Counted from the stretch's first letter, positions 12,093 to 24,934 are shown. The stretch is 64,000 nt of DNA from Nautilus pompilius (GCA_018389105.1 JACATO010002127.1:2356001-2420000), one strand, 5' to 3'. The notes: generated by a model from the letters alone, not told the origin. Numbers and translations: made by a program.

Positions 12093-14133
12093 CAAGTTCT
12101 GATCCAAAAGTTCTGGCACTAAATTTATTCTTACAAAACTAGAGGACAACACAGTTAATCAAATTTATCCCTTCAAAGTAGTCTCCTGATTGAACACAGT
12201 GATTCTAGTGGTCCTATCATTTTTTTTAAGCATCTCTGGTACTCTTCTTTTTGGATGGCTTTTAGTTTCTGAGTCAAATTTTGGATGTTGGTTGGCTCAT
12301 CCTGAAATCTCTTTCCTTTTAGTCTGGGAAACCAAAAAAAGTCATTTGGTGCCAAATCTGGTGAATACATTGGGTGAGAAAGCAATGGAATTTGTACTTT
12401 GCCTTTGCCAGGAATTCTCATGTGGAGAGTGCAGAATATGATGGCTCATTGTTGTGGTGTAACATCCATAAACCTTACTCACATTTTCAAGCTACTTCTG
12501 TTGAACTGCATCTCTTAGACATTTCAGAATGGCCAAATGAAATCACTGATTTATCATCTGATCTTGTAGAACAAACTCATGGTGCTCAATACTTCCACTG
12601 TCAAAAAACAATCACAGTCTTCACATTTGAGTAGACCTGTCTTGGTCCAGGTAACAATGAGGATTCCATTGAGGTGACTGATGTTTAGTCTTTCAGTTAT
12701 AGCAGTGGTAAAACTACCAGGGGTGCAGGTGGTACAAATCACTGGGGGTCCATTATGAGAGAGAATGCCAGGATCAATTAATCAATTTTATGCAATTTAA
12801 ATACAAAACCAACTATTTACTTTTTAACCTCCTTACTTTGTTGGTCCACAACCAATGGAACTATTTCAGTTCACTGTGGAGAGGTCACTTAGACAACAAG
12901 CATCAAGTTTGGACTTTTACACATCCCTAGGTTAGTTCCCTGCTATTGGCTACAAATGTTTTGGTTGAAAATGGCAACCCTGATACTGACTTTGGATCCA
13001 TTAAAAAATAGCATGTTTTATGGTGGTTTAGATATTATTATCACTCAACTGAATCATAGATTCAAAGGTCTGAGATGTGTTGCTGAAAATTTTAGCATTC
13101 CGAAATTTGCTTGCTACAACCAATAAGGAATTCTATGATGAAGCCTTAACTTTAGGTAACAAGTATGAGAAAGATATTTTTAAAGAATTTCTAGCTCTGT
13201 TGCTCTCCTCCTGACAATGTTTCAGATCAGATCTTGAAAACTTTTCAACAGTTTCTAAGTTAGCAACCTTGTTAATATGTGAAAACAGCACCATGTATTC
13301 AAGCTTCCAAGAAGTCTTAACTGTGTGTGATAACTTTGTTTTTGACTATTCCTGTGAATGTTGCAAGTCACAAACAAACTTTTTCAAGGGTTAAGTTGAT
13401 AAAAATTATTTGAGCAACACAATGGAGTAAGAACGAATAAGTGGACTTTCAGTAATTTCTATTGAAAATAGAATTGCAAGAAATATTAATTTAGAGAAAA
13501 TAATAAAAACCTTTGCTGAAATTAAAGCAAGAAACGTTTATTTCTAATAAATGATAAGTACTAAGTATACATTGTACTGGTATGTACATCATGGTAATTA
13601 ATCTTGTACTATATCTATGATTGGGGCCCACCTGAGTATTTTGCACCAGAGCCCATGATGACAGTTTCGTTACTGATTTGTGGCTATAAATCTAAGTCTT
13701 GTCACCTGTAACGATGCTGGGTAGGAAGTTTCCATCATTTGCTACGCAATCAATGACTTCCTGAGAAATTGTGAGGTGATGTTCTGGAGTGAGAACCCAG
13801 GAGTTTGGCCAGTTTTAAATCAAGTAAACCACTCAAATGTTTTTGAAAAACTAAGAATGTCATCCCCAAATGTAATTTTTAACTTTCATAGATTTTCTTG
13901 GTTGTCTTACTGAATTTCCCCACGGAATTAGATGCGCACACTTTACTCCTTCAAGTTAGACATTTTACATTGGTACAGAAAAATAAACATGCCTGTTCAA
14001 AACAGTGGATCACTCAAGACTGAGATAAACGACAGCTTCCTGCCAGTGTTGTGATGTCAACAAGTGTTCCTAACAATGTTCTTATTTAATTTCCCTACAA
14101 AAAATTTAGTCATGGAACTTTTTGATCAGACCT
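12093..14133 (-). mobile_element. Mariner transposon interrupted by a hAT fragment
   Basis: The ends are inverted repeats with TA at both borders: the left starts CAAGTTCTGATCCAAAAGTT and the inverted right end starts AGGTCTGATCAAAAAGTTCC. The minus strand carries mariner transposase pieces. Around 13740-13665 is NDGNFLPSIVTGDKT, which covers the first catalytic Asp block (TGDET). Around 12380-12310 is YSPDLAPNDFFWFPRLKGKR, the block with the third catalytic Asp. The copy is 2.04 kb against ~1.3 kb for mariners because about 0.85 kb of hAT-type sequence sits in the middle (separate entry). Stops and frameshifts are present in the mariner parts. Confidence 0.85.
12820..13665 (+). pseudogene. 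hAT (ZMYM1/DUF4371-type) transposase C-terminus, nested
   Basis: The plus strand here is unlike mariner. From about 13430 to 13545 it reads as ERISGLSVISIENRIARNIN followed by acidic/basic helical sequence. This matches the end of the hAT dimerisation domain in ZMYM1-like, DUF4371-containing transposases, where the pattern is (E)RLxxLxLLSIExxLxxxI. Around 13035-13100 a stretch resembling IITQLNHRF matches the region before that domain. Just downstream, GGGGCCCACC (13623-13632) resembles the C- and G-rich 3' ends common in these hAT elements. Both flanks are mariner, so this piece was inserted into the mariner. The N-terminal and central parts are missing. Confidence 0.7.
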
Positions 14134-14135
14134 TA

Positions 14136-16046
14136 TACACACACACATATATATATATCTTTATATGCTCTATAAAGTTTTAGATAGAGGGGTAGAATTT
14201 TTTTAAAACATATATTGCTCATTTTTCCAAAATGTTTCTTTCTAATCTATTTTGTAAGTGTTCACATGCTTTGCTGCTTCTACCTGATTTGGCAAAATGT
14301 TACAGGTAGATGATACATGATTAGCATACAGTATTCTTTCCTGTAGATGATATCATATGAAAGTCTAAAAAAAATCTTTCATTAGCTACCTTCTGAGAAA
14401 AGAGGAAGGAACAAAAAAACTTTCCATGAAAATTATGACATGTTATTTTTTTGTATTTAAAAAAAAAAACATTGATAAAGGTAATTATCAAGAAAATGAA
14501 GGCGGCCTGGTAAAAATATCTTGTCATTCATTCAGTCAACCAGTTCACATTGAAAAGTTACTCCATATTTAATTGTGTTAAACCATGTTTGTTTTTTGAT
14601 TTTAGAAAGTTTCAGTGTGTCTGCAGGGCAGAATTATGTATGGTATTCTTTTATTTCTTAAAAATTGGATTCTGCATACATGTAAACATCTCAGATATGG
14701 TTGTTTGCAGTGGTCCAAAGCAAGTCTTTCAAATTGTGTATTTACTGGCAGTTTTAATACATTTGTTACAGTTTTTTCCTTTATTGGATGGCAGTGATTG
14801 TTTAAGATAAAACCATTTTAACATCCATGATGGAAGCCTCTTGGCATCCAATCTTTAACATTATGATAAAGAGTTGAGGCTTCTTTAAAGTGGCATACTT
14901 AAAACAGAAACTTTGAGATGTGTCATTGACACGTAATTTCCATAACTCTGCCATTGAACCTAAGTTTATTGTGTCTTCAGGACATATCTAAGAGCCTATG
15001 GCTGCTGCTTTGTCAGTTGATAGGTAGGTAGTTCAAACTGTGGAAAATCCATATGATCACACCATATGTGAATCAGATTTCATTTCCATCCATTTACTCA
15101 TGTGACTAGAAACTTAATCTTTAAATTCAGTGTTATCAACATTTTCAGATATTATGTAAACTAAGGGGATAGCTTTATTCAGACTCACATGGATGGTTTC
15201 ATATATTAATATGTATTTTCTATATATCATTATAAGTTTTCTTTGTTGACCTTACTTATTTTGGCCAATGACAGATTTGGTTTTGTGTGCATCTATTAAA
15301 AAAAAAACAAATGAACAATGAAATAAAACATAACTTGAGGGGATGATGGCAAAATCATTTATCCTGTACCTGCTGGACGTATCAACTGTTTTTAAATTTG
15401 CCATGTCATTCTGTGAGAAGTAAAGTGGAAGATTAGTGTCACAGAAGAAATTTGATGGTTCTTTCTTGAAGAAGTCAAGATTGGCAATAGGACATTAAAT
15501 ACCAATTAATAGTTAATGGTAGTGAAGTTCTCTAATGGCAGGGCATTTATGTCTGGATTTTATTGTCACTACTTTTTTAGTATTAGTCTTCTGAAGATCG
15601 TTGTGTGTACATCCTGGGATTTTATCTGGCACATTGAAGAATTGAAACTGTCAGGAAGACAAGCTGCCAGTTGAAAGACATTTTGATGAATGCCACATGT
15701 TCAGAAAGCATTGATGGTCATATATGAATTATTTTCTTTCATATTGCTTATTAAATTTGATGAAGAATATGTATAGAGCAACATTTTCTTTATTGGTACG
15801 TTTTTTAAAAGCAGATGGATATGATCAGGTGCGTTTTTACTTCTAAAAGATGCAGATTCATGGATATAATAGATACACTACTGAAATTTGTTGGATTTTT
15901 TTTTTTCTTTTAAAGAGAGAGATGCGTGCCAAGTAGATGAACACCCATGTGAAATTGTGCTTACCGATAGCAGTAAACGGAAAATAAATAAGATAAATTA
16001 ACAGTTTTCATTGGTTTTGTAACCATGAAAAAATGGTACAGTATAT
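14136..16046. other. Anonymous AT-rich DNA
   Basis: No transposon ends or domains seen. An (AC)/(AT) run lies at 14137-14158. The pyrimidine tract ending TTTTAAAG at 15916 is followed by a 28-codon open stretch containing two Cys and several CpGs, with a stop at 15999-16001. It could be a terminal exon but is too short to call. Confidence 0.45.
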
Positions 16047-16139
16047 TACTAGTGATGATGTTGGAATGAAACCCATGGGCCAGATACCAATAGAGTAATG
16101 TTATTTCAGCCAGGTTTCATCTGAACAAATTCCCTAGTA
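16047..16139 (+). mobile_element. Palindromic MITE, family P90, copy 2
   Basis: The best bounded copy, about 93 bp. It begins with ACTAG (next to TTA) and ends CCCTAGT. The right half, CAGCCAGGTTTCATCTGAAC, is the inverted counterpart of the GTTCAAATGGAACCTGGCTG in copy 3, and of the left end of copy 1. No coding content. Confidence 0.7.
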
Positions 16140-16589
16140 TCATAGTATTAAAAATGGTGCTGTAACGTAGAAGCCTTTCTTCAGTGCTGTTTTTTAAACA
16201 GTAACTAACAACTCTTTAGTAAGGAAAGTAGTTTTTTTAGTGGTTTTAACCAGCTGAACGTTGTGTGGATTCTTCTCATTGATGGATTTTTTGTTTTGTT
16301 TTTAATGTTAATTTAAGTCTAGAAATCTGACAAATAATAAGGCATTTTGTTTGTTATTTAATTTACATATTATTATGAAAAATGTTTAAACAGATATACT
16401 TAGTATAGAAAATTTTTTCAGGACAAGTCAGCATGATCAGTACTCTTCTTACATGATGGTTTATAATAGTTTCATCCTCCTGTTCATGATTCCTTGGAAC
16501 TTTGAGAGGTTGATAAGTCAGCTTTTCAGCCAGTAAATGCAGATATCTGTGCTTAATGGCTAAAAGGACATCTTTATGTGCTATTTATA

Positions 16590-17111
16590 CAAGGATGTTT
16601 TTCGAAAGTAAAAGTAATTCATAAATATACCAAGTGGTTTAGGTTAAAGCTTTTTGGTTGCTATCTATGGAGAGCATCTCTCATGGATTCATAGAGGTGA
16701 AAATTGGATAGGGAAAGATCTGGATTGTAGGGAGGATGTGAAAGAGGTTTAAAGTGCCTGGTCTTGCATTGTCATGTTTTCATGCTTGGTGGCACTGCTA
16801 GGGTGTCCTGGTCAGTCCTGATCCACTAGTGATGTTTAGTTACTCTTAAACCTGTTCACTTACTTGTACAGGACACTTTTTATCACACCATACAGTTCTA
16901 GTGAGCAAGTAAACAACATGGCTGCACAGTAGTTGTTAGTGCATCAGCAAAGAACAGCGATCTATAAATAGAGAGTGCCACAAATGCGCAATGCATGAAC
17001 AACAATAGGACATGTTCTGGTACTCATACATCAACGTTAGTTAGTATTTACTGCTTTGCCATGTATAAATCACTGATGTAAATATTGCCTTTGGTTTATG
17101 AAACACCCTCA
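16590..17111 (-). mobile_element. Internally deleted mariner
   Basis: TA flanks both ends (16588-16589, 17112-17113). Left end CAAGGATGTTTTTCGAAAGT and inverted right end TGAGGGTGTTTCATAAACCA are alignable terminal repeats. The minus strand around 16755-16660 reads FKPLSHPPYNPDLSLSNFHL, the mariner block HPPYSPDLAPSDFHLF that holds the third catalytic Asp. In this copy the Asp is Asn (LSNF instead of PSDF). The element is 522 bp instead of ~1.3 kb, so most of the N-terminal half of the gene is missing. It is inactive on both counts. Confidence 0.75.
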
Positions 17112-18456
17112 TATGACAGACATTAAATGTGAAGTAATGTAAATGTCAGGTAAAAAATGGTTCTTTATCTAATTAATTAAAGATGCTTTTTCATCTAGAA
17201 TCATATGCATTTAGGGTCCAGTTTTACTGTCATGATCAACATAAAATGCATTATCATATAGATTGGTCTCATGACTACACTACACAGCCATAATTCTTCA
17301 TGTAAATGTGAGTACATTGCTGTGAGAAAGAACTTAGAAGTAGCAGGATCACATTCTTGAATTTTGCATCGCCTGGACAAATAGTTAAATACTAGTTGAT
17401 TTTTCTCTCTCTCACTTCCAGACAGTTGGTTTAATCCAGAAATATCTATAAGAAAAATAAATCAGGTTGCTGAGGTACAGAAGAGATACAACAGTTGCAG
17501 CTGCTAGTTGTTTTCTTTCTTTTCTTCTCAGATTATGCATTTAGATGATTCAACAAGTTGGAACTCTCAAGCTCCATGCGAAAGACAACCATGGCACCGC
17601 ACTTACCAGAGTTGTCTCCCTTGTAGGTTTTGGTGTATGGCAAAAAAAAAAGAGAAAAAATAAGGTAATTGTTTCGGCTGTGTAAAATACATCATCATTA
17701 TTTATGATCAGCCTTTCTGGATATGGATTAAGCATGGGTAAGGGTGCATATTGTCAATTGCAGTTTTCATCGGTTTTTGCATTCATACATATACAACTCT
17801 ACAAAGCACATGCTCTTCTGTGCTCGTGGTATTTGCTTAAAAGATGACACACCCAACTTGTAGATTATATAAACAATAATTCTGATCTTTCATATGCAAC
17901 ACAAGCAAACAAAAAAAAATTAAATGTTAAATCTAATGAAGCAAATTGTGTAATAAAGGTAAAGGTGGTTCATTTAATACCATGAAATCTTTTACCAAAA
18001 TATCTTCAGAATGCTATACCATAGAACAAACTTGGAAACGGATTGAATGTTTATCATTTGCAGTTTTGGAATTCAGCTGACATTCAAGAGAAATTTCAAG
18101 AAAACAAACAACAACAACCAGTGGCTGCTGTGACATTTCATTTCCTGTTGTTGTTTAATGTAATAAAATTTTCATTTTGACTTTTTATAACTACAGACTG
18201 ACAAACTCCTAAGTTTAGAATCTATAATAACAAAGTAATGTTACTTGATGATGCAATTTTTTTGAATTGGTCACATAGAAAGAAGAAAATGTGGAGTTTC
18301 TGAAGATGTAAGGATAACCTAGGTCGCTCTGATGGTGCAACAATCACTGATTCGTAATTTAACATTTAGATGAGTTTCATTAGAAGAAAAGTGTATGATG
18401 ATGAAGATAATCAACTGATAACAATAACTTAATAAACCTATTCAAGTAGGTAGGTG
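17112..18456. other. AT-rich block with two acceptor-like sites
   Basis: Two strong pyrimidine tracts ending in AG lie at 17400-17421 and 17509-17531 on the plus strand, each followed by a short open stretch and a GT (17474/17475 and 17664/17665). An 11-base motif AGTTGTCTCCC (~17610) is of a kind that I recall as frequent in molluscan DNA. The remainder is unremarkable. Confidence 0.35.
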
Positions 18457-18459
18457 TAA

Positions 18460-18512
18460 GTGATGTTCAAATGGAACCTGGCTGAAATAGAATTGCTATA
18501 ATCCCTGATTTT
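18460..18512 (-). mobile_element. Palindromic MITE, family P90, half copy 3 (inverted)
   Basis: GTTCAAATGGAACCTGGCTG followed by AAATAGAATTGCTATAATCC is the reverse complement of the right half of copy 2 and of the core of copy 1. Only one arm is recognisable. Confidence 0.6.
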
Positions 18513-21500
18513 TACTGTTCACAAATGTATATCATATGTAAAATTGTGTTTGTTTTGGGACGTGTAAGATTAGATAATTAGAAAGTACATTTATACTGGT
18601 TATAAAGAACCTTTGGTAAAATATTATAATGGAATGGTAGATTTTGGTGATATTTTGTTAATATCAACAGTCATTTATAGCTTTATATCATTCACTTAGT
18701 TGTTTTTATTGCATGTGGTCATGAACTTTAGTGAGAAAACAGAAAATTAACAGAAACTTTGACTACAGACTTTATACAGAAATAGATGGGAACTGATTTG
18801 TTTATTTTTGGAGTGTTTTTACTGTTGATAGTTTTTTAATAAATATAAATATTTATTAGAAAACTAATAATTGCATGTTGTTTTATTGTAGTTTTTCTCT
18901 ATATATATATATTTTCCCAACTGGAGGCTCAGTTTGTATAAACACAGTAAAGAAATAACCCTTTTTAATTGACATTCTCTTTATTTGCATCATAAAACAG
19001 CTTCCTTCATCAGTGATTAATACTGAAATTGACACCTATTAGTCACATGTCATTACTGTCACAGTGTATCTACCTTCAACATACTAGTGTTATCACTGTA
19101 ATTATTTATAATGGAACTTAAAATATCATTTTACTAGTGATGTCTTATTGAGTCTTGAGAGAAAGTTTCTTGGTTATTGCTTAAATGCTTTTATGATTAT
19201 TAATATCAGGGACATGTTTGAGCCTACCTTTGGGGAATCATCCAGAAATGAAAATGCTACCTTGGTTGTTCACTAGTGGATAAACTGGTTGACTTCAGTG
19301 TGGATTTTGATGTTCTGGGTGACTAGCCTTGATTTGAAATTAACATTAGCCACTCAGTAACTTTTTGCAATGTCAGTTAGACCAATACAGACAGTTCTGA
19401 GCTGATGCCAGACAATTATCTACCATATAGTTAGAGATTGTAATTTGTTCAATGTAAATATGCAACAAAAAAAGAGGTAATTTTCACACATGACATCAGT
19501 GCTAAAGATGGAATTATTCTACAAGAAATGTTACCTAGATAATAAGCCCTGAATATGTACCCTTGGGTGATTTCTTTGATAGACTACCAGTTTCCTGACA
19601 TTTTTCATGGTTCTCTGTCTGCTTACTGCAGACATATCTTCAGGCTAGCAGCAGAAATAATAACATCATTTTGTATAACATCTCCTGAGAATAGTAAAAA
19701 GAAAAGCATTCCCAGATTTGCAGACAATATGTCTTTTGAATGTAAAACTTGAACAATTCTATAGGGATCTGCTGTTTTGAACTTGTAGAAGTCAGGAATT
19801 CCATGATTTATTACTGGAAATCTGTAGGCCTCACCATTGCAGTTGTTTTGTATGTATAAAAACATTTGAAAAGAACCAACTTTGGAAATTGGCTAGCTTT
19901 AGAAATTTGTAATTAAATATGGATTTCATATGTATTAAATGTTTTAAAAGATTGATTATTTCATAGTGTGGATTTTTGGATTGCTGTTTAAGTATAATTG
20001 AAATAGATAACATAAAATATGGTTACTAAGCCTTTTGTTTATGTTTTTACACAACATAATCAATAGGTCAAGAGTTTAAAACCATTTTTATCAGAGCATA
20101 CTACACACACACAAAAAAAAACAGGTCTACTACAAATAATGGATGGCTGATTAGCATAATGGATAGTTAAGTCGATGATGACATGGGTATTCCTTCTGGA
20201 TTTTGCATCTCAGTTTTTACTGCACCAGCCCATTTCATCTGTTGTTGTTGTTCATTTCCTTTTGTTACTGATCAGATGTTATTCTCCTCCCTTCTATGCA
20301 TGTCAAGTTGGATTTAACATAATCTATAAAAGTGCTCTTGAGTTAAAAAAAAATTTTTTTTTTTAATGTTCATGTAGAATCTTTCTAAGATTTAAGATTT
20401 ATAAAGCTATTGCAGAATTCCTTTACAGGCCTCACCCATCCAGTGATAAACTTTGTGTAATCAACTAGATGTCAAAGAAGCTGTTATCAGCAGCAATTTT
20501 TGGTGGTGATAATTTTATTGCATATTTCTTATCAAAGAAACATATTAGGTTTTAAAATCATTCTTTTGAAACTGTATGTACTTTCAGAAGAAAAGAAAAG
20601 GCTAAAACAAACATTTGTACATAAATTCAAAATGTCACATTAGCCAGAAACCAAAAAAATCTGATTGGCTAAATTTCCAAATTCTTCAGTGCATCCCTTA
20701 AATTGAGATTTTTTTTTGTGTTTTTTCTTGAACAGCAGCTGATCTGGAAGTTGAACTACAAATGTCATGAAAATTAAGCTTGTAGTTACCTAAAGAGTTT
20801 TGAAGATTTAAAGAAGAAAAAATTCTGTGTATAATGTTCTAGGCATCAACTCAATGATTTGCTAACCCACTGAAGCCTTACCATTTAAAAAGTTTGGTGA
20901 ATTTAAAATAAGAAAACAGTGTAAATAATTGCCAAAAAATTTGTGATCTTTCAAATGTTGTTTGAAGTCTCTCTCAGACACCATCTATATGCAAGATGCA
21001 TCATCCCCTTATAAATGTAGTCATATAAGTCTAAAGGACTTGCTAGATTGTTTGCATAGTTATTGTGGAAATCTGGTCAAGAAAACAAAGCAAAATAAGA
21101 TAAAGGTATGTATTTAGATCCCTAGGAAAATTGCAAACATTAGCCAAACTAATAGTTGTCTATAGTTCCATTTATTAAACTGAACCTGCTTGTCCCATAT
21201 AAACATTATCTGTCTTGGGAGAGGATTTCAAATAGTCTAAAGAGGGAGACTTCTTGCTGCTATTTTATGATTTAGAGGTTTTAGGAGTATATATATGGAT
21301 ATTTGCCTTTAATTACATTTCATAAATTCTGTCACTTCCTTAATTCAGGTTAATACATGCACATTTTCTGTCACTGTTTTCTGAGAGCCCATTAAGAATA
21401 GACCTCTGTTTTTATGATTTTACTATTTTTTGTTGTAAAAAAAAAATTGATTAAAAAAATTAGTAGAGGTTTTTAATTTTTTACCTGTGTATACACTGTT

Positions 21501-21752
21501 GGAAACTATTTGCCAAACAGTCATTAAAAACAAAACTAAATGTGTTGGAGAAATATTGCCCATAAGGCCCTATCATTTGATACCTTGGATTATAAACATT
21601 AATGGGAATAATTTTTTCATATGACAAACTTGTGTCATGGTAGCAACCATGTGATCACACAAATCTGTTACATAAAGAAATTAGTTATATTTTGAGTAAT
21701 AATGTCAAATCTTATTTTCTTGCTGATATGTGTGAAGATGTATTTTTTAAGT
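18513..21752. other. Anonymous AT-rich DNA
   Basis: Over 3 kb with no supported gene or element. The minus-strand frame at 19623-19865 has a protein-like central part (prolines, charged residues) but no domain, start context or splice pattern that I can support. A short AT palindrome surrounds 18838-18870. Confidence 0.45.
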
Positions 21753-21957
21753 GCAGTGGGGAAGACCACTGAGCCTAGTTGTTGTAGGGGTAAGATGTTA
21801 CAGCACCAGTATTTATTTAAACTTATAGATGATGCTACGATGTTGCATACTTTTACCTTTTTAAAATGTTGATTATAGTCTCATCTTTTAGTTTCATTAG
21901 GAAATGCTGGTGTTGTAACATCTTGTCCCTATAACAACTAGCCCCAGTCTCCCTTGT
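21753..21957. mobile_element. Foldback MITE with ~55-bp arms, copy 1
   Basis: The left arm contains TAGTTGTTGTAGGGGTAAGA followed by TGTTACAGCACCAG. The right arm, inverted, contains TAGTTGTTATAGGGACAAGA followed by TGTTACAACACCAG. The arms span about 21757-21812 and 21895-21955 and leave a loop of ~80 bp. There is no coding capacity. A related copy lies at 29223. This is a typical long-inverted-repeat MITE; I cannot assign a superfamily. Confidence 0.8.
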
Positions 21958-23230
21958 GTAAACCACTCAGCTTCATGTTTAGTGGAAGCACGCTGTACAA
22001 GTTCTGTAACCAGTTGTAATTTAAGGATAAATGTTTTTTTCCCTATAGTGCGTGAATATTTGAAGCAGTGACACACACAAAACACACATGACTGAAACTA
22101 ATACCACATAATCTTCAACATGTGCATGCCTACCAGAAACTGCGTTTTGGAGATATTTTCCTCTCACCTTCCTTAGGACTAAACCATAGTAAAGGTTCCA
22201 GGTCTGTTAGTCACTAAAGTTACTAAGCCAGTGAAATATAAACTAACCCTCTACTTTCTATAAATAATACATCACCAGTAGCCTCCATTCTTATTTATCT
22301 CGCTTGCCATCTGAGAAAACAAAATCTAAAATTTGCTCTTCAGAAATTTTATTTTCTAGATTAAAATAAAATTTCATGCATTAATGTGTTACTAAAGGAT
22401 GTGTGTTTTGATATTTGTGGGCTTTTTGTTGTTTTTTTGGTTACTGGAGACCTACAAATAAAACCCGTCCTTTCAACAAATCCAGTAAATTTAGATCTGA
22501 TTCTTACAAATGTAAGTAACTGTTGGTCAATAAAATAATTTTTAAAAAAATTATGTAATTTAACTTTTAAAATACTGGGGGGTGGAGGTCTATTATAAAG
22601 GTGACAAAATTATAGAAAACTGCATTATCTTTATATAAAATGTTAGGTGAGAAGAGATATCCCAGAATCTGCATATACAGCTTTAGAAAAGATTAAAGCC
22701 CCCAGTGAAGTGACCAGAGTTGCGCGTACTGCTAATATCAACCATCTCTCCTGTGTAAACCACCAAGTGAATGTATTTTGGCAGAATAAGCAGTAATCAA
22801 GCTTCTGATTGTGTCTTCCCACTGTGGTCTAATTTCAAACTGGATCTGTCTCCTCCATGAACATAAAGTACATGACTTCACAGAGGCTTTATGGTTTTTC
22901 ATTGACCTGGAATGGATGCTGTTGCTATGTGCATTTCTAGAACACAGCTATGCTAATTACCCCACATTAGCACATAGGGATGGTTGATTGCCTAGTTGTG
23001 AGTCAACCAGGTTTGTTATCAGCATTAGGGCTGCTGCTTTCTTGTCCCTCTCTTTCATCTTTGCTTTTCATTTGTAGTTCTAATCCAGTGCTTAGTTCTG
23101 GTTCTCTTTGTCATACCAAAAGTGGATTTCATTGTTACTTGTGTTATTTTTTTACTCCCCAGTTTGACTCCAGCACTTACTGATATCAGTATTGGTTGGG
23201 GGGGGGGGTGTGCAACAAACAAATCAATAA
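21958..23230. other. Anonymous DNA with poly-G tract
   Basis: No element recognised. The segment 22680-22990 is less AT-rich and looks repeat-like but has no ends I can define. A run of 10 G lies at 23198-23207. A plus-strand frame at 22980-23183 is leucine/serine-rich with no domain. Confidence 0.4.
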
Positions 23231-23309
23231 TACAGTAAACCCTTAACTTTCATAGCATACACCCCCACCAGTGTGAATTTAGGTAAAAGTCGTCACGGAA
23301 AAAAACAGC

Positions 23310-23715
23310 ACAATGAAAATATTTAACAGTGAATTATGGTTACTTTTCAACTGAATAACAGATATGTACACGTCCGAATAATTCATACACATTGAAAAAA
23401 ACAAAAGATAATAATAGATTGTTTTATAATGTTTTATTTTGTTTTGTAAGTACAGCAGAAAGTTTAGCTTTTTTCATGGTGTCTTTTTGGTGATCAGAAG
23501 AGGAAAAAAAACTTTAAAAACAACAACATCTGATAAAGATTCATAGAGGACAGTGAACTGATGGGATTAGACACTGTAAACATACAATATAAACACAAAA
23601 TAAACAGTCCAATAACATAATCTTTTTTTCTATGTGTACAACTTATTTGGATGTGTACATATTTGTTATTCAATTGAGAAGTAACCATAATTCACAATTA
23701 AATATTTTCATTGTG
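23310..23715. repeat. Large imperfect hairpin (inverted repeat)
   Basis: The left arm starts ACAATGAAAATATTTAACAG and continues GTGAATTATGGTTACTT. The reverse complement of the right arm (ending at ~23715) starts ACAATGAAAATATTTAATTG and continues TGAATTATGGTTACTTCT. Similarity runs inward at least 90 bases and, more weakly, to about 150. The structure could fold as a ~400-nt stem-loop. It looks like a foldback MITE nested in the larger element. Confidence 0.8.
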
Positions 23716-24239
23716 TAATTTTTTTCTACTTTCCACTTTATCCCATTTTTACTTTGACTTTTTCTGTCTCGCCATCATCTCAGAAGTCATTCACTACCTA
23801 CCTCTCTTGCCTCTATGGTTGATCCAGATAACCCAACAGCTGGTCTGGAATACCTTGCTGAGAAGCAGTAACCCTAATGCATCATGCTATACAGTATGTT
23901 ATCATCATTATTGTAAATTAAGGTAAGTTCATTAAGTGCTACATTATTATTTATTACACTAATTACACTGGACTACAAAAAATAACTTTATATGTAAGTG
24001 TCCTTTATCAAATCAAACAGCTGACAAATCTGAGGTCAGAATTGACTCAGCCCGTCAGGATTTGTAGTTACAGAAATCGCAAAGTTGCATAAAATAAATT
24101 CATTCCACAATATAAACACATTGTATATTTACAGTAACTGTTATCCATAAGTTAAAACACGCTGTATAAAGTATACATTAACTGTTTAGAAATGCTTAAA
24201 GTACTTGGTTTTACGCTTGTGAATAGCAGTGGTTTGTCT

Positions 24240-24934
24240 CTAAAGAAACCAACAATAGTCCCCTGTCATGTTGGAGTTGAATTTCCCCTTATAGTGTGTC
24301 TCCATTGCCTTTATGCATTGGGGCTTACCATGCTCATCACTCATAGCCCCAAGGTTGGCTGAGAAGAAATCTAAGTGTGAATGAAGAAAATGCAACTTCT
24401 TCAGCAACCTATGGCAACTCATTTCTTCAAAGGCTTTTATTGTGTCTTGAACCAACTCCGTATAGTTGTCTGCATTGTGATTCCCAAGGAAATTGTGGAC
24501 TACCAGTTTGAAAGCTTCCCATGCAACCAGCTCCAGTGGGTTAAGCCTCGACTGGAAGACTGGATAGGAAAATAAATCACGAATTTGTGGTCCAACAAAT
24601 ATTCTAGCCTTCAACTTGGAATCAGTTAAAATCGCTCCAAATTTTTCTTTCAGATACCTTCAACAGTCATTTCCTTTACAAAGCTCTTCATTAGGCTCAG
24701 CTTTATATGCAGTGGTGGAAGAAATATTCTTTGCAGGCATACCAGTGGCACATGTTGCACACTGAATTTTCCTGGAATATACTTTGTTCTTGATAGCCAT
24801 TCTTTGACCTTATAGTGATTTTCATCATCTTGGCTATTCCACAAGCGCAAGAAGCACGTGTGTGTACACGTAAGCAGGCAACCACATGGTTCCCCTGCAT
24901 TGCCTGCTGTGTAAGACAGTACTAAAAAGAACAC
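24240..24934 (-). pseudogene. Fragment of a recurrent transposon-associated protein family
   Basis: Two minus-strand frames cover consecutive parts of one protein. The upstream part (24934-24650) reads LRLWNSQDDENHYKVKEWLS, later FLPPLHIKLSLMKSFVKEM. The downstream part (24614-24240) reads IFVGPQIRDLF, NFLGNHNADNY, HFLHSHLDFFSANLGAMSDE, HYKGKFNSNMTGDYCW. I recognise this block order from uncharacterised proteins that recur in many copies in animal genomes. There, LPPLHIKLGLMKNFVKA, FLGNHKAENY, HFLxSHLDFFPxNLGxxSDE and the ending YQGKW..MLADYCW are conserved. I know no function; the repetitive distribution and the transposon-like ends around it suggest a transposase. The N-terminal half is missing and a frameshift separates the two frames, so this copy is dead. 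Confidence 0.65.

Noticed and set aside
19623-19865. Minus-strand frame with a protein-like centre
   Set aside because: No domain, no acceptor tract and no donor; too weak to call an exon.
24381-24575. Plus-strand open frame of 64 codons
   Set aside because: Antisense shadow of the minus-strand transposon-associated protein fragment.
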